Source: Anisodus tanguticus (Eukaryota; Streptophyta; Magnoliopsida; Solanales; Solanaceae). Taken from it: a stretch of DNA of 64,000 bases. A model generated the notes under the pieces. That model had not been told where the DNA came from. It was given only the letters and a program-made list of their open reading frames with translations, and did not search any database. The DNA is taken from the NCBI GenBank assembly GCA_034509755.1, contig CM067559.1, forward strand, positions 16,970,501-17,034,500, in the 5' to 3' direction. Position numbers and translations under genes: made by a program. Positions 11,763 to 22,633 of this stretch are shown piece by piece; the first letter of the stretch is position 1; every line of letters begins with the position of its first letter.

Positions 11763-12010
11763 TGGAACTTTAGCCTTAGATGGCCGTGACCAAGAAACCA
11801 CTGCTTTCGCTTTTTGGGCTGGGAATGCCCGACAACTCAGTTTATCTGGTAAACTACTAGGGGCTCATATAGCCCATGCTGGATTAATCGTATTCTGGGC
11901 TGGAGCAATGAACCTATTTGAAGTGGCCCATTTCATACCAGAGAAGCCTATGTATGAACAATGATTAATTTAACTTCCTCACCTAGCTACTCTAGGTTGG
12001 GGGGTCAAAA
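11763..12010 (+). pseudogene. psbC: psbC (CP43) fragment
   Basis: The frame reads GTLALDGRDQETTAFAFWAG, then KLLGAHIAHAGLIVFWAGAM, then NLFEVAHFIPEKPMYEQ. This is the first membrane region of the photosystem II core antenna CP43. A stop follows MYEQ at 11962-11964, and the next ~45 bases still resemble LPHLATLGWGVG in another frame. Only about 80 of roughly 470 residues are present. The upstream 37 codons of the open frame (from 11653) are unrelated to psbC. Substitutions such as WW to FW suggest an old copy. Confidence 0.85.
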
Positions 12011-12270
12011 GTATATATATACTTTGTTTAAATAAGGCCCTAACTTTTGAATGTGAATCAGACTAAAGCGTTGGTAGGAGCGGCGGAATGATGATGAGAA
12101 TATAAATCAATAAAGACCAAGAAAGAATAAATGGCATGAGAAATTATATATCTACAAAAAAAAATAACGATGTAGAGGGCGATTGAAAAGGAGGCTCGAA
12201 CTACAGGGAGAGCGGTAGGCAGGGACTCTCTATAATGCCACTATTGTAGACCAATTGAAAGGGATGTAGC

Positions 12271-12384
12271 GTTCCGATCATGGAATAGATGAAATAAATC
12301 AAAAAATGTATTTTTGTTCAAGAATGAAATCTTATTGGAACTGTCCATATCCAGTTCATCCTTCGGAACCATATCACATCCCGG
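12271..12384 (-). pseudogene. ycf2: ycf2 internal fragment (1 of 3)
   Basis: The minus strand reads PGCDMVPKDELDMDSSNKIS followed by FLNKNTFFDLFHLFHDRN, an internal segment of the large plastid protein Ycf2. Homology ends at both sides in unrelated sequence. In plastid genomes this segment lies near the one found at 23289-23498 (-), so the two pieces have been separated by ~11 kb here. Confidence 0.8.
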
Positions 12385-12545
12385 ATCTGATGGCGGCCTT
12401 CGGGTGATGTCTACTAGAATAAGAACTTGTAGCCTAGTTGAGGTCAAACCCTCTTTCACAAAATTACAGATTCGAACACTCACCACTTTTCTTCTCTCTC
12501 TATTGACATCTCAGAGTGTCGACTCCTTGCAAGCAACCGTCTCTT

Positions 12546-12659
12546 TTTCCTTATAGTCAAGAGAGTTGCTTAGAGCTCCTCTCCTTCCTTACAATCAAGC
12601 GAGTGGCTTTTCGCTCCTCTCTTTCCTTATAGTCAAGAGAGTTGCTTAGAGCTCCTCTT
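12546..12659. repeat. Three tandem ~38 bp units abutting the truncated 16S rRNA
   Basis: Units at 12546-12583, 12584-12621 and 12622-12659. The first and third are nearly identical (…CCTTATAGTCAAGAGAGTTG… then CTTAGAGCTCCTCT); the middle one is a divergent version (…ACAATCAAGCGAGTGGC…). The array ends within ~10 bases of where the 16S homology breaks off. Confidence 0.75.
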
Positions 12660-12666
12660 CTTCATT

Positions 12667-13940
12667 ATAGTAAAGGCGAGCTGCAGCCTGCAATCCGAAC
12701 TGAGGACGGGTTTTTGGGGTTATCTCACCCTCGCGGGATCGCGACCCTTTATCCCGACCATTGTAGCACGTTTGTCGCCCAGGGCATAAGGGTCATGATG
12801 AATTAACGTCATCCTCACCTTCCCCCGGCTTATCACCGGAAGTCTGTTCAGGGTTCTAAACTCAATGGTGGTAACTAAACACGAGGTTGCGCTCATTGCA
12901 GGACTTAACCCAACACCTTACGGCACGTTACGACAGTCATGCACCACTTGTGTCCGCGTTCCCGAAGGCACCCTTCTCTTTCAAGAGGATTCGCGGCATG
13001 TCAAACCCTAGTAAGGTTCTTCATTTTTCATCGAATTAAATCACATGCTCCACCGCTTATGCAGACCCCCATTAATTCCTTTGAGTTTCATTCTTGCGAC
13101 CGTACTCCCCAGGCGAGTACTTAACGCGTTAGCTACAGCACTGCACGGGTCGATACGCACAGTGCCTAGTAACCATTTTTTACGGCTAGGACTACTGGGT
13201 ATCTAATCCCATTCGCTCCCCTAGCTTTCATCTCTCAGAGTTAGTGTCGGCCCAACAGAGTGCTTTTGTCGTTGGTGTTATTTCCGATCTTTACGCATTT
13301 TACCACTCCATCGAAAATTCCCTCTGCCCCTACCGTACTCCATCTTGGTAGTTTCCACCGCCTGTCCAGGGTTGAGCCCTGGGATTTGATGGCGGACTTA
13401 AAAAGCCTCCTACAGATACTTTACGCCCAATTATTCTGGATAACACTTGCATCCTCTGTATTACCGCGGTTGCTGGCACGAGTTAGCCGATGCTTATTCC
13501 CCAGATATCGTCATTGCTTCTTTTCTGGGAAAAGAAGTTCACGACTCGTGGGCCTTCTACCTCCACGCGGTATTGGTCTATCATGCTTTCGACCATTGTG
13601 GAAAATTCCCCACTGCTGCCTCCCATAGGAGTCTGGGCCGTGTCTCAGTCCTCGTGTGGCTGATCATCCTCTCGGACCAACTATTAATTATCGCCTTGGT
13701 AAGCTATTACCTCACCAACTAGCTAATCAGACGCGAGCCCCTCCTCGGGGGGATTCCTCCTTTTGTTCCTCAGCCAACGGGGTATTAGCAGTCGTTTCCA
13801 GCTGTAATTCCCCTCCCAATAGTAGGTTCTTACGCGTTACTCACCCGTCTGCCACTGGAAACACAGTTTCTCGTCCGACTTGCATGTGTTAACCATGCCG
13901 CCAGCGTTCATCCTAAGCCAGGATCGAACTCTCCATGAGA
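12667..13940 (-). pseudogene. rrn16: Plastid-type 16S rRNA lacking ~220 nt of its 3' end
   Basis: Read from 13940 leftwards, the sequence starts TCTCATGGAGAGTTCGATCC and follows plastid small-subunit rRNA throughout, including the universal segments around the 530 loop, the 790 loop and TTGGGTTAAGTCCTGC. It stops after CTCAGTTCGGATTGCAGGCT near 12667. The 3' minor domain with the decoding site helix and anti-Shine-Dalgarno tail is absent. About 1274 of ~1490 nt remain. Small substitutions occur (CCTAAGCC for CCTGAGCC in the complement near 13914). It cannot yield a functional rRNA. Confidence 0.93.
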
Positions 13941-14061
13941 TTAATAGTTGCATTACTTATAGCTTCCTTGTTCGTAGACAAAGCAGATTCGGAATTTTCT
14001 TTCATTCCAAGCCATAACTTGTATCCATGCGCTTCATATTCGCCCGGAGTTCGCTCCCATA

Positions 14062-14091
14062 AATATATCCATCCATGCCCCCTCACGTCAA
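14062..14091 (-). promoter_or_regulatory. Plastid rrn operon promoter (PEP type) relic
   Basis: On the minus strand, TTGACG (14086-14091) and TATATT (14062-14067) are separated by 18 bases, upstream of the 16S 5' end, as in the plastid Prrn P1 promoter. Both hexamers are unchanged from the tobacco-type promoter as I know it. Nuclear transcription machinery would not be expected to read it. Confidence 0.75.
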
Positions 14092-14167
14092 TCCCACGAG
14101 CCTCTTATCCATTCTCATTGAACGACGGCGGGGGAGAAAATCCAACTAGAAAAAGTCACATTGGGCT

Positions 14168-14239
14168 TAGGGATAATCAGGCTCGAACTGATGACTTCCA
14201 CCACGTCAAAGTGACACTCTACCGCTGAGTTATATCCCT
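14168..14239 (-). tRNA. trnV-GAC: trnV-GAC, plastid-derived
   Basis: A 72-nt cloverleaf on the minus strand: acceptor strands AGGGATA/TATCCCT, D arm AACTCAGCGGTAGAGT, anticodon loop with GAC, and T arm GTTCGAGC. It lies upstream of rrn16 in the plastid order. One difference from the plastid form is visible (CACTTTG where CACCTTG is usual), in the anticodon stem/loop neighbourhood. It lies in nuclear (transferred) DNA, so function is doubtful. Confidence 0.9.
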
Positions 14240-15600
14240 TCCCCGCCCCATCGAGAAATAAAACTGACTAATCCTAACTCAAAGGGTCGAGAAACTCAAT
14301 GCCACTATTCTTGAACAACTTGGAGCCGGGCTTTATTTTTGCACTATTACGTATATGAAAATAATGGTCAAAATCAGATTCAATTGTCAACTTCCCCTAT
14401 CGGAAATAGGATTGACTGCTGATTCCGAAGGAATTGGTGTTATATCTCTTTTCCATTCAAGAGTTCTAATGCGTTTCCACACCCATTTGAGACCTCGAAA
14501 AATGGACAAATTCCTTTTCTTAGGAACACATACAAGATTTGTCACTACAAAAAGGATAATGGTAACCCTACCATTAACTACTTCTTTTATGAATTTCATA
14601 GTAATAGAAATACATGTCCTACCGAGATAGAATTTGGAACTTGCTATCATTTGCCTAGCATGTAAAGATTTACCTACGTAGAAAGGATGATTTATTCAGA
14701 TCGACATGAGAGTCCAACTACATTGCTAGAATCCATGTTGTATATTTGAAAGAGGTTGACCTCCTTGTTTCTCTCATGGTACACTCCTCTTCCCGCCGAG
14801 CCCCTTTTCTCCTCGGTCCACAGAGACAAAATGTAAAACTGGTGCAAACAGTTCATCACGGAAGAAAGGACTCACTAAGTCAGGATCACTAACTAATACT
14901 AATCTAATATAATAGAAAAAAACTGTCTTTTATGTATACTTTTCCCGGTTTCGTTGCTACAGCGGGCTTTACACAATCGATCGGATTATATAGATATCCC
15001 TTCAACATAGGTCGTCGAAAGGTTCTCGGAGAACCACCAAAGTACGAAAGCCAGGATCTTTCAGAAAAAGGATTCCTATTCAAATAGTGCATAACCGCAT
15101 GGATAAGCTCACATTAACCCGTCAATTTGGGATCCAAATTTGAGATTTTCGTTGGGAGGTATCGGGAAGGATTTGGAATGGAATAATATCGATTCATACA
15201 AAAGAAAAGGTTCTCTATTGATTCAAACATTGTACCTATGGGATAGGGATCGAGGAAGGGGAAAAACCGAAGATTTCACATGGTACTTTTATCAATCTGA
15301 TTTATTTCGTACCTTTCATTCAATGAGAAAATGGATCAAATTCTACAGGATCAAACCTATGGGACTTAAGGAATGATATAAAAAAAAGGAAAATATTCAT
15401 ATTAAATAAATATGAAGTAGAAGAACCGAGATTCCAAATGAACAAATTCAAACTTGAAAATGATCTTCCTTATTCTTGAAAAATGAGGGGCAAATGGATT
15501 GATCAAGAAAGATCTCTTGTTTTTCTTATATATGAGATCGTGATTGGATCCGCATATGTTTGGTAAATCGAATAATCTTATCCTTTGAGAATAATAAAAA
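14240..15600 (-). other. Plastid trnV-rps12 spacer
   Basis: Contiguous with trnV and in the plastid inverted-repeat order (rps12 end, spacer, trnV, rrn16). It contains spacer reading frames known from tobacco-type plastids, for example 14355-14630 (+) and 15140-15376 (+). No confirmed gene products are known for these. Sequence is better preserved than in the rpoB piece. Confidence 0.65.
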
Positions 15601-15731
15601 ATGGACAGTGTTCAATTGGAACATGAAAACGTGACCAAATTGGTCCTAGTTACTCTTCGGGGTGGAGTGGAAGAAGGGGGGGATTCTCGAATGCGGTAAA
15701 GGATCCAATGAACTCAAAAGAATTAAATGAG

Positions 15732-15765
15732 GAGTCGTATGAGGTGACAATCTGATGTACGGTTC
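15732..15765 (+). other. Group II intron domain V of trans-spliced rps12
   Basis: The 34-nt hairpin has stem arms GAGTCGTATGAGG and GATGTACGGTTC, followed by the domain VI/branch region ATCTGTCAACTTTTCC directly before the exon. This is the 3' half of plastid rps12 intron 1, which is trans-spliced in plastids. The catalytic triad region of domain V carries a substitution (GAGTCG for GAGCCG). Confidence 0.75.
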
Positions 15766-15806
15766 TGTAGAGTGGCACTAAGGGTGACTTATCTGTCAAC
15801 TTTTCC

Positions 15807-15983
15807 ACTATCACCCAAAAAAAAACCAAACTCTACCTTACGTAAAGTTGCCAGAGTAGATTTACCTCTGGATTTGAAATCACTGCTTATATACCCGGTA
15901 TTGTCCATAATTCACAAGAACATTTTGTAGTCTTATTAAGAGGGGGAAGGGTGGCGAATTTACCCGGTGTGAGATATCACATT
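15807..15983 (+). pseudogene. rps12: rps12 exon 2 fragment (ribosomal protein S12)
   Basis: Exon 2 begins ACTATCACC after the intron. One extra base in the C/A run (CCC plus nine A) shifts the frame immediately. In the restored register the DNA still matches KVARV, ITAYIPGI, EHFVVL, RGGRV and LPGVRYHIV of plastid S12. Homology ends at 15983, short of the 232 bp exon, and passes into unrelated sequence. Confidence 0.85.
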
Positions 15984-17248
15984 GTAGATTCTTATCCAAG
16001 ACTTGTATCATTTGATGATGCCATGTGAATCGCTAGAAACATGTGAAGTGTATGCCCCTCATTTGAGAGCGTAAATAGAATAGTGTCGGTCTTACGACAG
16101 TCTGACTTTTGAACGACTAAGCAACTACTATGCTCCCGCCCGCCCACAACTAATTAGGGTAAGTGTTCATTCATACCTTCAACATCATTGAGATATTGGC
16201 CCATGACTATGTTTACTTCATCTTCAAGATCAAGCATCCTGGCTCTGAGGGCCTCAGGCAACCCTAGATCCTTTCCTACTTCCTTAGTGATTCCAAGAAG
16301 ATGCTTCAACCCTGTTAAGTTTTAGCTGACTATCACGGTCCAATAAAGATTTCCAATTTTGATTTGGAATTGTTGAGCAGTAGGTTAAAGATAACCCCCT
16401 TTGAAGTACTCTGTGTGGATCCGGGGGCTGCTTCTACGCTGGCTTTGCTAGCTTGTATGATGGGTTGTAAGACGCTCAATCAATCGGCCGCTATCCCACC
16501 CTTCTTCCTTGATCTACACATTCACACCCTTTATGGAATTGTAATGATGGTTAAGAGTTCTTTCTTTTGAGTTCCCACTCTGACTATTTAGAAGGCTATA
16601 ATAATACCTTAATGGATTGAAGTGGATAAAGCTCAGCATTTCTCTAATTGAATCGAAAGTTGCTTTTTACTCCTCCGCCTTTGAAGGATGGTTACATTCA
16701 ATGTCTTATGTGAGGTTGTCTTAAAGTCCTCTTTGTCTAGGCAGAGGTATAGCCCTTTTTGAATACATTTGACTTGGTGCTCACTTGTAGGAAGATTCCT
16801 CGCTCTGAAGTCAAGTCCTTTTTGGAGCTCCTTCCGGGATTATACTTTTAATTGGATGTGTCCTGGTCAAATCATTAATGACAGATCCCTGGAGACATAC
16901 TACTTTCAATCAAACCTTCTCTCATTTACCTTCTTGATTGATAGATAGTTAGGCCTAAGACTTGCTTCCTTTGATTTGTTGAATTTACTCTGTCTTCACG
17001 AATTGGATTTGAACAAATATCTCTGGGCGACTTTCCTTTTAATCGATCGTGAGGGGGGTTTCCACTTTATTACTCGGGTAGAGTGAAAAATGGCTAGGCT
17101 CCCCTATCACCTTTCCTTTTAGTGATATATTTTGCCATAGCACTTATGAAGTAGACGTCATTTATTGAGTTGAAGTGAAGTCTTTCCATTCCCGATTCAA
17201 TTATATTTGTTCTCTCTAAAGCCCGATCTGATCCCGCTTGAGCGACAT
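15984..17248. other. Unassigned organelle-mosaic sequence
   Basis: No gene recognised. The 68-codon frame at 16364-16570 (+) resembles nothing I know. It separates the rps12 fragment from the second copy of the 250 bp repeat. Confidence 0.35.
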
Positions 17249-17498
17249 GGAGAAATACTGATCTTCCAATTGTGTCAATACAATAAGATAGATGCCTGAA
17301 TCGCTCTGTGGCTTTATACACCCCAAAAAAGAATGAATAGGCATGGAAAAATTATGATAAAAATAAAGCTTGGAAATGAAGGATGCGCTCAGGAAAATAA
17401 TGAGATCATCAACATAAACTATAAGATAGACTTGAATGCATGTTAATCGGTATTATATATGATGTGATGTTGCTAGTTTCATATGCTAGTAAGAGAAG
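17249..17498 (-). pseudogene. copia RT fragment, copy 2 of a 250 bp repeat
   Basis: Direct repeat of 11217-11466, the same length and orientation. The YVDDL-encoding stretch is kept, but the flanks on both sides differ from copy 1, so only the 250 bp block was duplicated or recombined. Confidence 0.72.
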
Positions 17499-19429
17499 TT
17501 GTGGTGACTAAATCCTTCTTTGTTAAGGAATGTTTGTTGGACACCCACCCATTATCCAGTTCCGGCTAGCGCTCCTCCTTTCCTTTGTTTCCACAGTCTC
17601 ATCACTTAGTTGTCTGGCATGCAGTTAAAAAGGTTGACCCTGGAAACTGCTTTCTTAAGTATGATGTACTAGGGGACAATGTAGGAGGGCGCTCGTGTAT
17701 ATTAACATTTTTTTGGTAATTGGGATTTTTCTTTCCTATCAGAAATCTATGATTTCACATCAAGGTTCAGGGTTCATAATTTGAGTAAGGATCTTTCACC
17801 TATCTAAATTCAGGCTCTTATGAATTCTCACCATCCCTATGGTACTATGGATGTACAACTACAGTACCCTATGAAGAGATTTTCCACTCTTTGTTTTGTA
17901 GAGTAGGGGATTGTGGGTTACCGTGCTCTATCTAGAATCGACCATGTTAGAAGTCTTAAGGTAGAGTGGTTGATTGTGCTTCATCTCTCACAAGAGCATA
18001 TTGTTCTAAGTGAGGGTAATGTTTGCTATCGCTGCTTTCTATTTTGTTTTCTTAGCGAAATGCTTGCTTCCGTTCACATCAAACACCGTTCTTTTCCTTT
18101 TGCTCCTACCTTGGTGTTGACTCTAGGTTCGCTAGGTTCCTTTCCAGTCTCGTATGGGGAGTAAGTTAAGCCATTCCACTAAAATATTCTTTATTGATTG
18201 AGCTTTCTCAGTCTTGGTTTGAAAGCCTTGACAGTTCAGTTTGCGTAGTTCGTAGCCATCGTTAGAGGAAAGAACTTGTATTACAAGGATTCATTAACTG
18301 TAAATCTGGAAATTCCTACTAGGGTGGTGGGTCAGAGCGGATTCCCTTGCTTTAGGGCAGGAATAGCGAAATGGTTAGGGGGCTTGTCTTTAAGCAGCTT
18401 GCTTCCACATTGCTAGAGCTACAGAGGATAATCTCTAAAAGCTATAACCATCTCTTCTGATTATTCTCCAAAAATATACCTAGGTTTTGGCAATCACTCT
18501 ACTGACAGAGAACCTTAGAGCTACCAATAAGCCTTTAGGCAGGCAGCGGAAATGGTAAATGTTGTCTTCTTTTACAATGACTTCCTCCTTTCCTCTTCAG
18601 CATACAAAATTATAGCTCACCCTCGGATCAGGGGATACCTTAAGTCAACAGCTTTCTTTGAAGATAGGGCATTTACATAAACTCTGAAACTGTAACTATA
18701 GGGAGCTTACATCAGGACTCTCCCAGCATGCCGAGGAAGGAACAAAATAGAGAAAGACACCGTCCAACCAATTTTTTATGTGCGCGTACCACTTTTGAGT
18801 ATCTTTGCACTGCTAGCTCCCTTAGATCATTGGTTACCAGAAAGACTAGAACTCAGGAACATCAATATGGTTAGGGATCATTAAGGTACAACCCTTAACC
18901 TATTCCTTTCTGCCTTTTGAATGAATCTAGAACCTCAATTATCAGATTCATTAGAAACCTTTCATGGAAGACTCAATTTATTAGATAAGCCTAGTACATA
19001 ATCACTGATAGGATCATTCCTGAAATCAACAAATTATTAATGGGCACTTTAAAGCAAGTTGATCCTAGAAAACTAACCTCGTAGCTAACTTCAATCAATT
19101 AGTTCAAGCATTGACAAACCCGTCTTCCTTCTGTGTTCAGGACGGAGACTCTTTCTACCTTTGTTGAACTGCCTTGACGCCTTGGCAGGCTTTGACCTGC
19201 TTTCCTTTTCTTACCGGAGAGCGGATTCTTTATTACTGACTTTTCGCGACTGATCGCACCTCGCACCTAAAAGAGTCGGTCCTTGTGATGAGGATGACTC
19301 TTCTCTTGCTGTCAAAAGTGCTTACTCATGGTCTATCATGCAGTTGATGATATCATTCTAGACTAGTTTCCATGCATACGCCAACCATACATACCGCTTT
19401 CTCGTTCAGGAATTTTTGAAGATTAAGGT
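17499..19429. other. Unassigned organelle-mosaic sequence
   Basis: Moderate GC, short open frames only (for example 17913-18164 +). I recognise no plastid gene and no standard mitochondrial gene. A mitochondrial intergenic origin is plausible because it lies between plastid fragments. Confidence 0.35.
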
Positions 19430-19819
19430 TTGAAAGGTCCAATGAATTGGGATTTCCCTATTGGTCCAGGTCATTTCGAGGCAAGCAGATCATTTATAGT
19501 CTTCGAGAATTATTTGCAGATGAAGAGATTTCAAAAGGGCTTCTTACTTCCCAAACAGATCCTCCTACATCTATATATAAATGTTGGTTTATCAAGAATA
19601 AGCAAGAAAATCACTTCGAATTATAGATTAATCATCAGAGATGGCTTAGAACCAATAGTTCATTATCTAATGGATCTTTTCGATCTAATACTCTATCCAA
19701 GAGTTATCAGTATTTATCAAATATTCCTATCTAACAGAACGTTATTGGATCAAATGACAAAGACATTGTTGAGAAAAAGATGGCTTTTTCAGGATGAAAT
19801 GAAAATTGGATTCATGTAA
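19430..19819 (+). pseudogene. ycf2: ycf2 3' end (2 of 3), internally deleted
   Basis: In overlapping frames the DNA reads FPIGPGHFEASRSF, then, after an apparent internal deletion of several tens of codons near 19500, FADEEISKGLLTSQTDPP, YQYLSN and finally LLDQMTKTLLRKRWLFQDEM followed by KIGFM-stop. This is the C-terminus of plastid Ycf2, including its native stop codon. At least two frameshifts are needed to follow the protein. Ycf15 follows 90 bp downstream, as in plastids. Confidence 0.88.
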
Positions 19820-19909
19820 CAGGAGAAAGATTTCTCATTCCTTAGCCGGAAAGATATGTGGCCATGAAAGATGGATTAAGTGGAAAAGAATTGACTAGGT
19901 GGTAGAGTC

Positions 19910-20173
19910 GTGGAAACGCTTGTTTCTTACATATTTTGGACCTTAGCTCCATGGAAGAATATGTTACTGCTGAAACACAGAAGAATTTCAATCTTAGATC
20001 AAAACACTATGTATGGATGGTATGAACTGCCTAAACAAGAATTCTTGAACAGCAAACAACCAGTTCAGATATTCACGATCAAGAAGTACTGGATTCTCTT
20101 TCGGATAGGCCCTAAAAGAAGAAGGAAGGTTGGAATTCCAACAGGCGTCTATTATATTGAATTTACCAGATAG
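19910..20173 (+). CDS. ycf15: ycf15, full-length plastid-derived ORF
   Basis: An uninterrupted 87-codon frame starting METLVSYIFWTLAPWKNMLL and ending GVYYIEFTR-stop, the length and sequence type of Solanaceae plastid Ycf15. It lies directly downstream of the ycf2 3' end, the plastid arrangement. A protein function for ycf15 is disputed even in plastids. In this nuclear context it is probably a passenger. Its open frame stands out against the broken ycf2 next to it, though 264 bp is short enough to stay open by chance. Confidence 0.75.
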   Translation: METLVSYIFWTLAPWKNMLLLKHRRISILDQNTMYGWYELPKQEFLNSKQPVQIFTIKKYWILFRIGPKRRRKVGIPTGVYYIEFTR

Positions 20174-20520
20174 TCCCCATTTTGGGAACGTCCAGGGCCA
20201 AAGTCACTGAATGGGTAAGTCACCAATCCCTCAACTATGTAATGTACTTTATCTGCTGGGTTGTGGGTGGTCATTTTACCAGAGGTTTCTAATCTACCCT
20301 TGTGTGATTCTTGTTGAAGCATATACTCGGGGGGTAGGTGCAGGGCGGACGATTTTAAAGCAGATTCCCCATTCATTAGATATAGAAGATCACCAAGATT
20401 TCGAGTATCATATGAAAAGCTTTTGAGTAAGTAAGATGGATGGATTTGGAAGCAAGTGAAAGAATTAGTTGTATAGATATAGATATAGAGAAAGTCTTTT
20501 CTCTTCAGAGGGTGATATTA
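20174..20520 (+). other. Plastid sequence downstream of ycf15
   Basis: Continuous with ycf15 and without recognisable genes. It resembles the spacer following ycf15 in the plastid inverted repeat. Frames at 20152-20376 (-) and 20211-20426 (+) overlap each other and are not supported. Confidence 0.5.
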
Positions 20521-22441
20521 GGGTTTTAAGATCGGTTTTGATGTCGAACATGTTTTCGACCCAAAAAGCTCCACAGAGTTGTCGTATGCGGGTACTACGA
20601 GGCCCATGACTTTCTTGATCACCTCATTCGGGTGTTGATATGGCTAAAGTCTCTCCGATGGTAGTGTATATTACGCTCGAGGTCTCTCGAGCCTCCTATT
20701 GTACCAATGTCTCTGTTTTAGGGTTTAAGGATTAAGATAATGAAATTCCGATATGGACTTTTGTTGTTATGACAGGCGGAGAGCAGTGCCCTATTGGTCT
20801 AATTCCTACTTCCCCTTGGTATCAGTAAAGGGGCTGGTAAGCGCTTCCCGAATAAATTCCTTTCTCTTCCCCGGACACCGAACAAAGGGAACCCTGGCTT
20901 CACTTGTCATAGTAAGACCACTCCTCTATAAGCTTTCCATGTCACTCTGATGAACCTCTTTTCGCCTGTTCTCTAGAGTTCAAGAACAGATTCGTGCTTA
21001 TCCCTTATTTGTCTATGTTGTCCATTTTTCGCTAAAGGCAGCATGAAAAGCACCTATATTATAATACGTAAGAGGAAGGACGACTAAGAAACTATGCTAC
21101 TATTGGCACCCCAAACTAAAAACTACAGCTGGAAATCCAACTTTAGGTGGTCATTATGATCAGAAACTCACTCTCTGAAGAATTTTATTGACCTCGCATA
21201 TAACATGGGGAATCTGGTTAGCACCCATATTGTTGAATAAAAGAACAAAGACTTGACTGGACGGTATTCACGAGCAGATGACAAGCATGAGTGACGAAGG
21301 GTCTTATGTTACCATTTTTGGTGTTAAAGAAGATGTTCTTGTTCTTCCATTCCCCAAACAAACTCTAGCTTTGAAGATTGGGTTGGTGTTCTGATAGGCG
21401 AGAGGTGTAAGCACCACGAGGTGTGAATCCAGATCGTACTAAAGATAATAAATAAATTTCAAAAATGATATATTTCCAAAAAAGAAGTAAAAGCAGAATG
21501 AAAGGTTGTCCTATATTAACAAGGACGATTTTGTTCACGAAGAAAGCTTCGCGTCCAACTTGCTTATATATCGATCGGAAAGAAGTAGCTGCAAATGCTA
21601 TCAGTAGTTCTTCCTTCCTATCCCATCTATCTATAAGAGTTGCTTGATTCGTCCCCATCTTTAATAGGACTGGACTAAGTTCGGGCAGATCTCCGTCCTA
21701 TTTCACGAATGCATCGCATTGAGAATTGACTCATCGGATTAACCACTTAGATGGAGAGCTCCCCGTATTTTATTTCATTAGCAACTGAAATAGATCTAAA
21801 CGGATTGCACGGTACCCCGGACCAAAGAAATTTCAAAATGAATTGAAAAGAATATCAATATAAGGACCAGATGTAACCTGTGTTGAGAAAGCCTACACTG
21901 GCCTGCAACTGCTTTCTCATTGGCTCCATTAGGGTTCGTAGTCTCATTGCGGTATACTTTTTTCTTTTCTTCGGTGGGTCATGATTCCTAAGTCGGGGTG
22001 CTTATAAACCTCTCTTCACTTTCTGGCGGGCATGCCCTGTAAGTCTCGTACGGTGACGATTTTGAGTTGCCCTTTTGATATGCCACCTACCGGGGACCGG
22101 CTCAATAAACACCTTTGGGCGGTGCTTTCTCGATTCGACTCAATTGAAACTCGTAGAAGCATATGTCCCATGCATACTGTCATATTCATTGTCTATCAAT
22201 ATATGGGTACACTGATCTTCGTGTGATATTTGTTTTGTCAAGCACGATTTCTTATTAGAGTTGCTTACTTGCAGATGATGAATCAGGCCGCGTAAACTCG
22301 ACTCAAAAGTTTCAGTTACCTCCCTCTCTTCGCCCTATAACTGAAAAAAAGGAGCACGGCGAAAAGCCAACATTTTTTTTTATTCGTTTGATGAGGGAAG
22401 ACCTTTGGGGTATTGGTCATGGACTAAAAGATATTTTAGAA
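20521..22441. other. Unassigned organelle-mosaic sequence
   Basis: No gene recognised. The 97-codon minus-strand frame 21365-21658 has a hydrophobic middle (FILLLLLFWKYIIFEIYLL) but no known relative. The composition is compatible with plant mitochondrial intergenic DNA. Confidence 0.35.
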
Positions 22442-22633
22442 GCTCATAAAGGTCCATTTACAGGGCAAGGCCATAAAGGCCTATATGATATCCTAACAAC
22501 GTCATGGCATGCTCAATTATCTCTTAACTTAGCTACGTTAGGCTTTTTAACTATTGTTGCAGCTCATCATATATATTCCATGCCCCCTTATCTGTATCTA
22601 CCTACTGACTATAGTACACAACTGTCATTGTTC
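22442..22633 (+). pseudogene. psaA: psaA fragment
   Basis: AHKGPFTGQGHKGLYDILTT, SWHAQLSLNLATLGFLTIVA and AHHIYSMPPYLYLPTDYSTQ followed by LSLF match a membrane-spanning, chlorophyll-binding stretch of the photosystem I core protein PsaA. About 64 of ~750 residues remain. The open frame (22388-22738) extends on both sides with unrelated sequence, making a chimeric ORF. Confidence 0.85.

Noticed and set aside
13260..13892. Plus-strand frames of 78-122 codons
   Set aside because: They are antisense to the plastid 16S rRNA fragment; rRNA sequence explains them.
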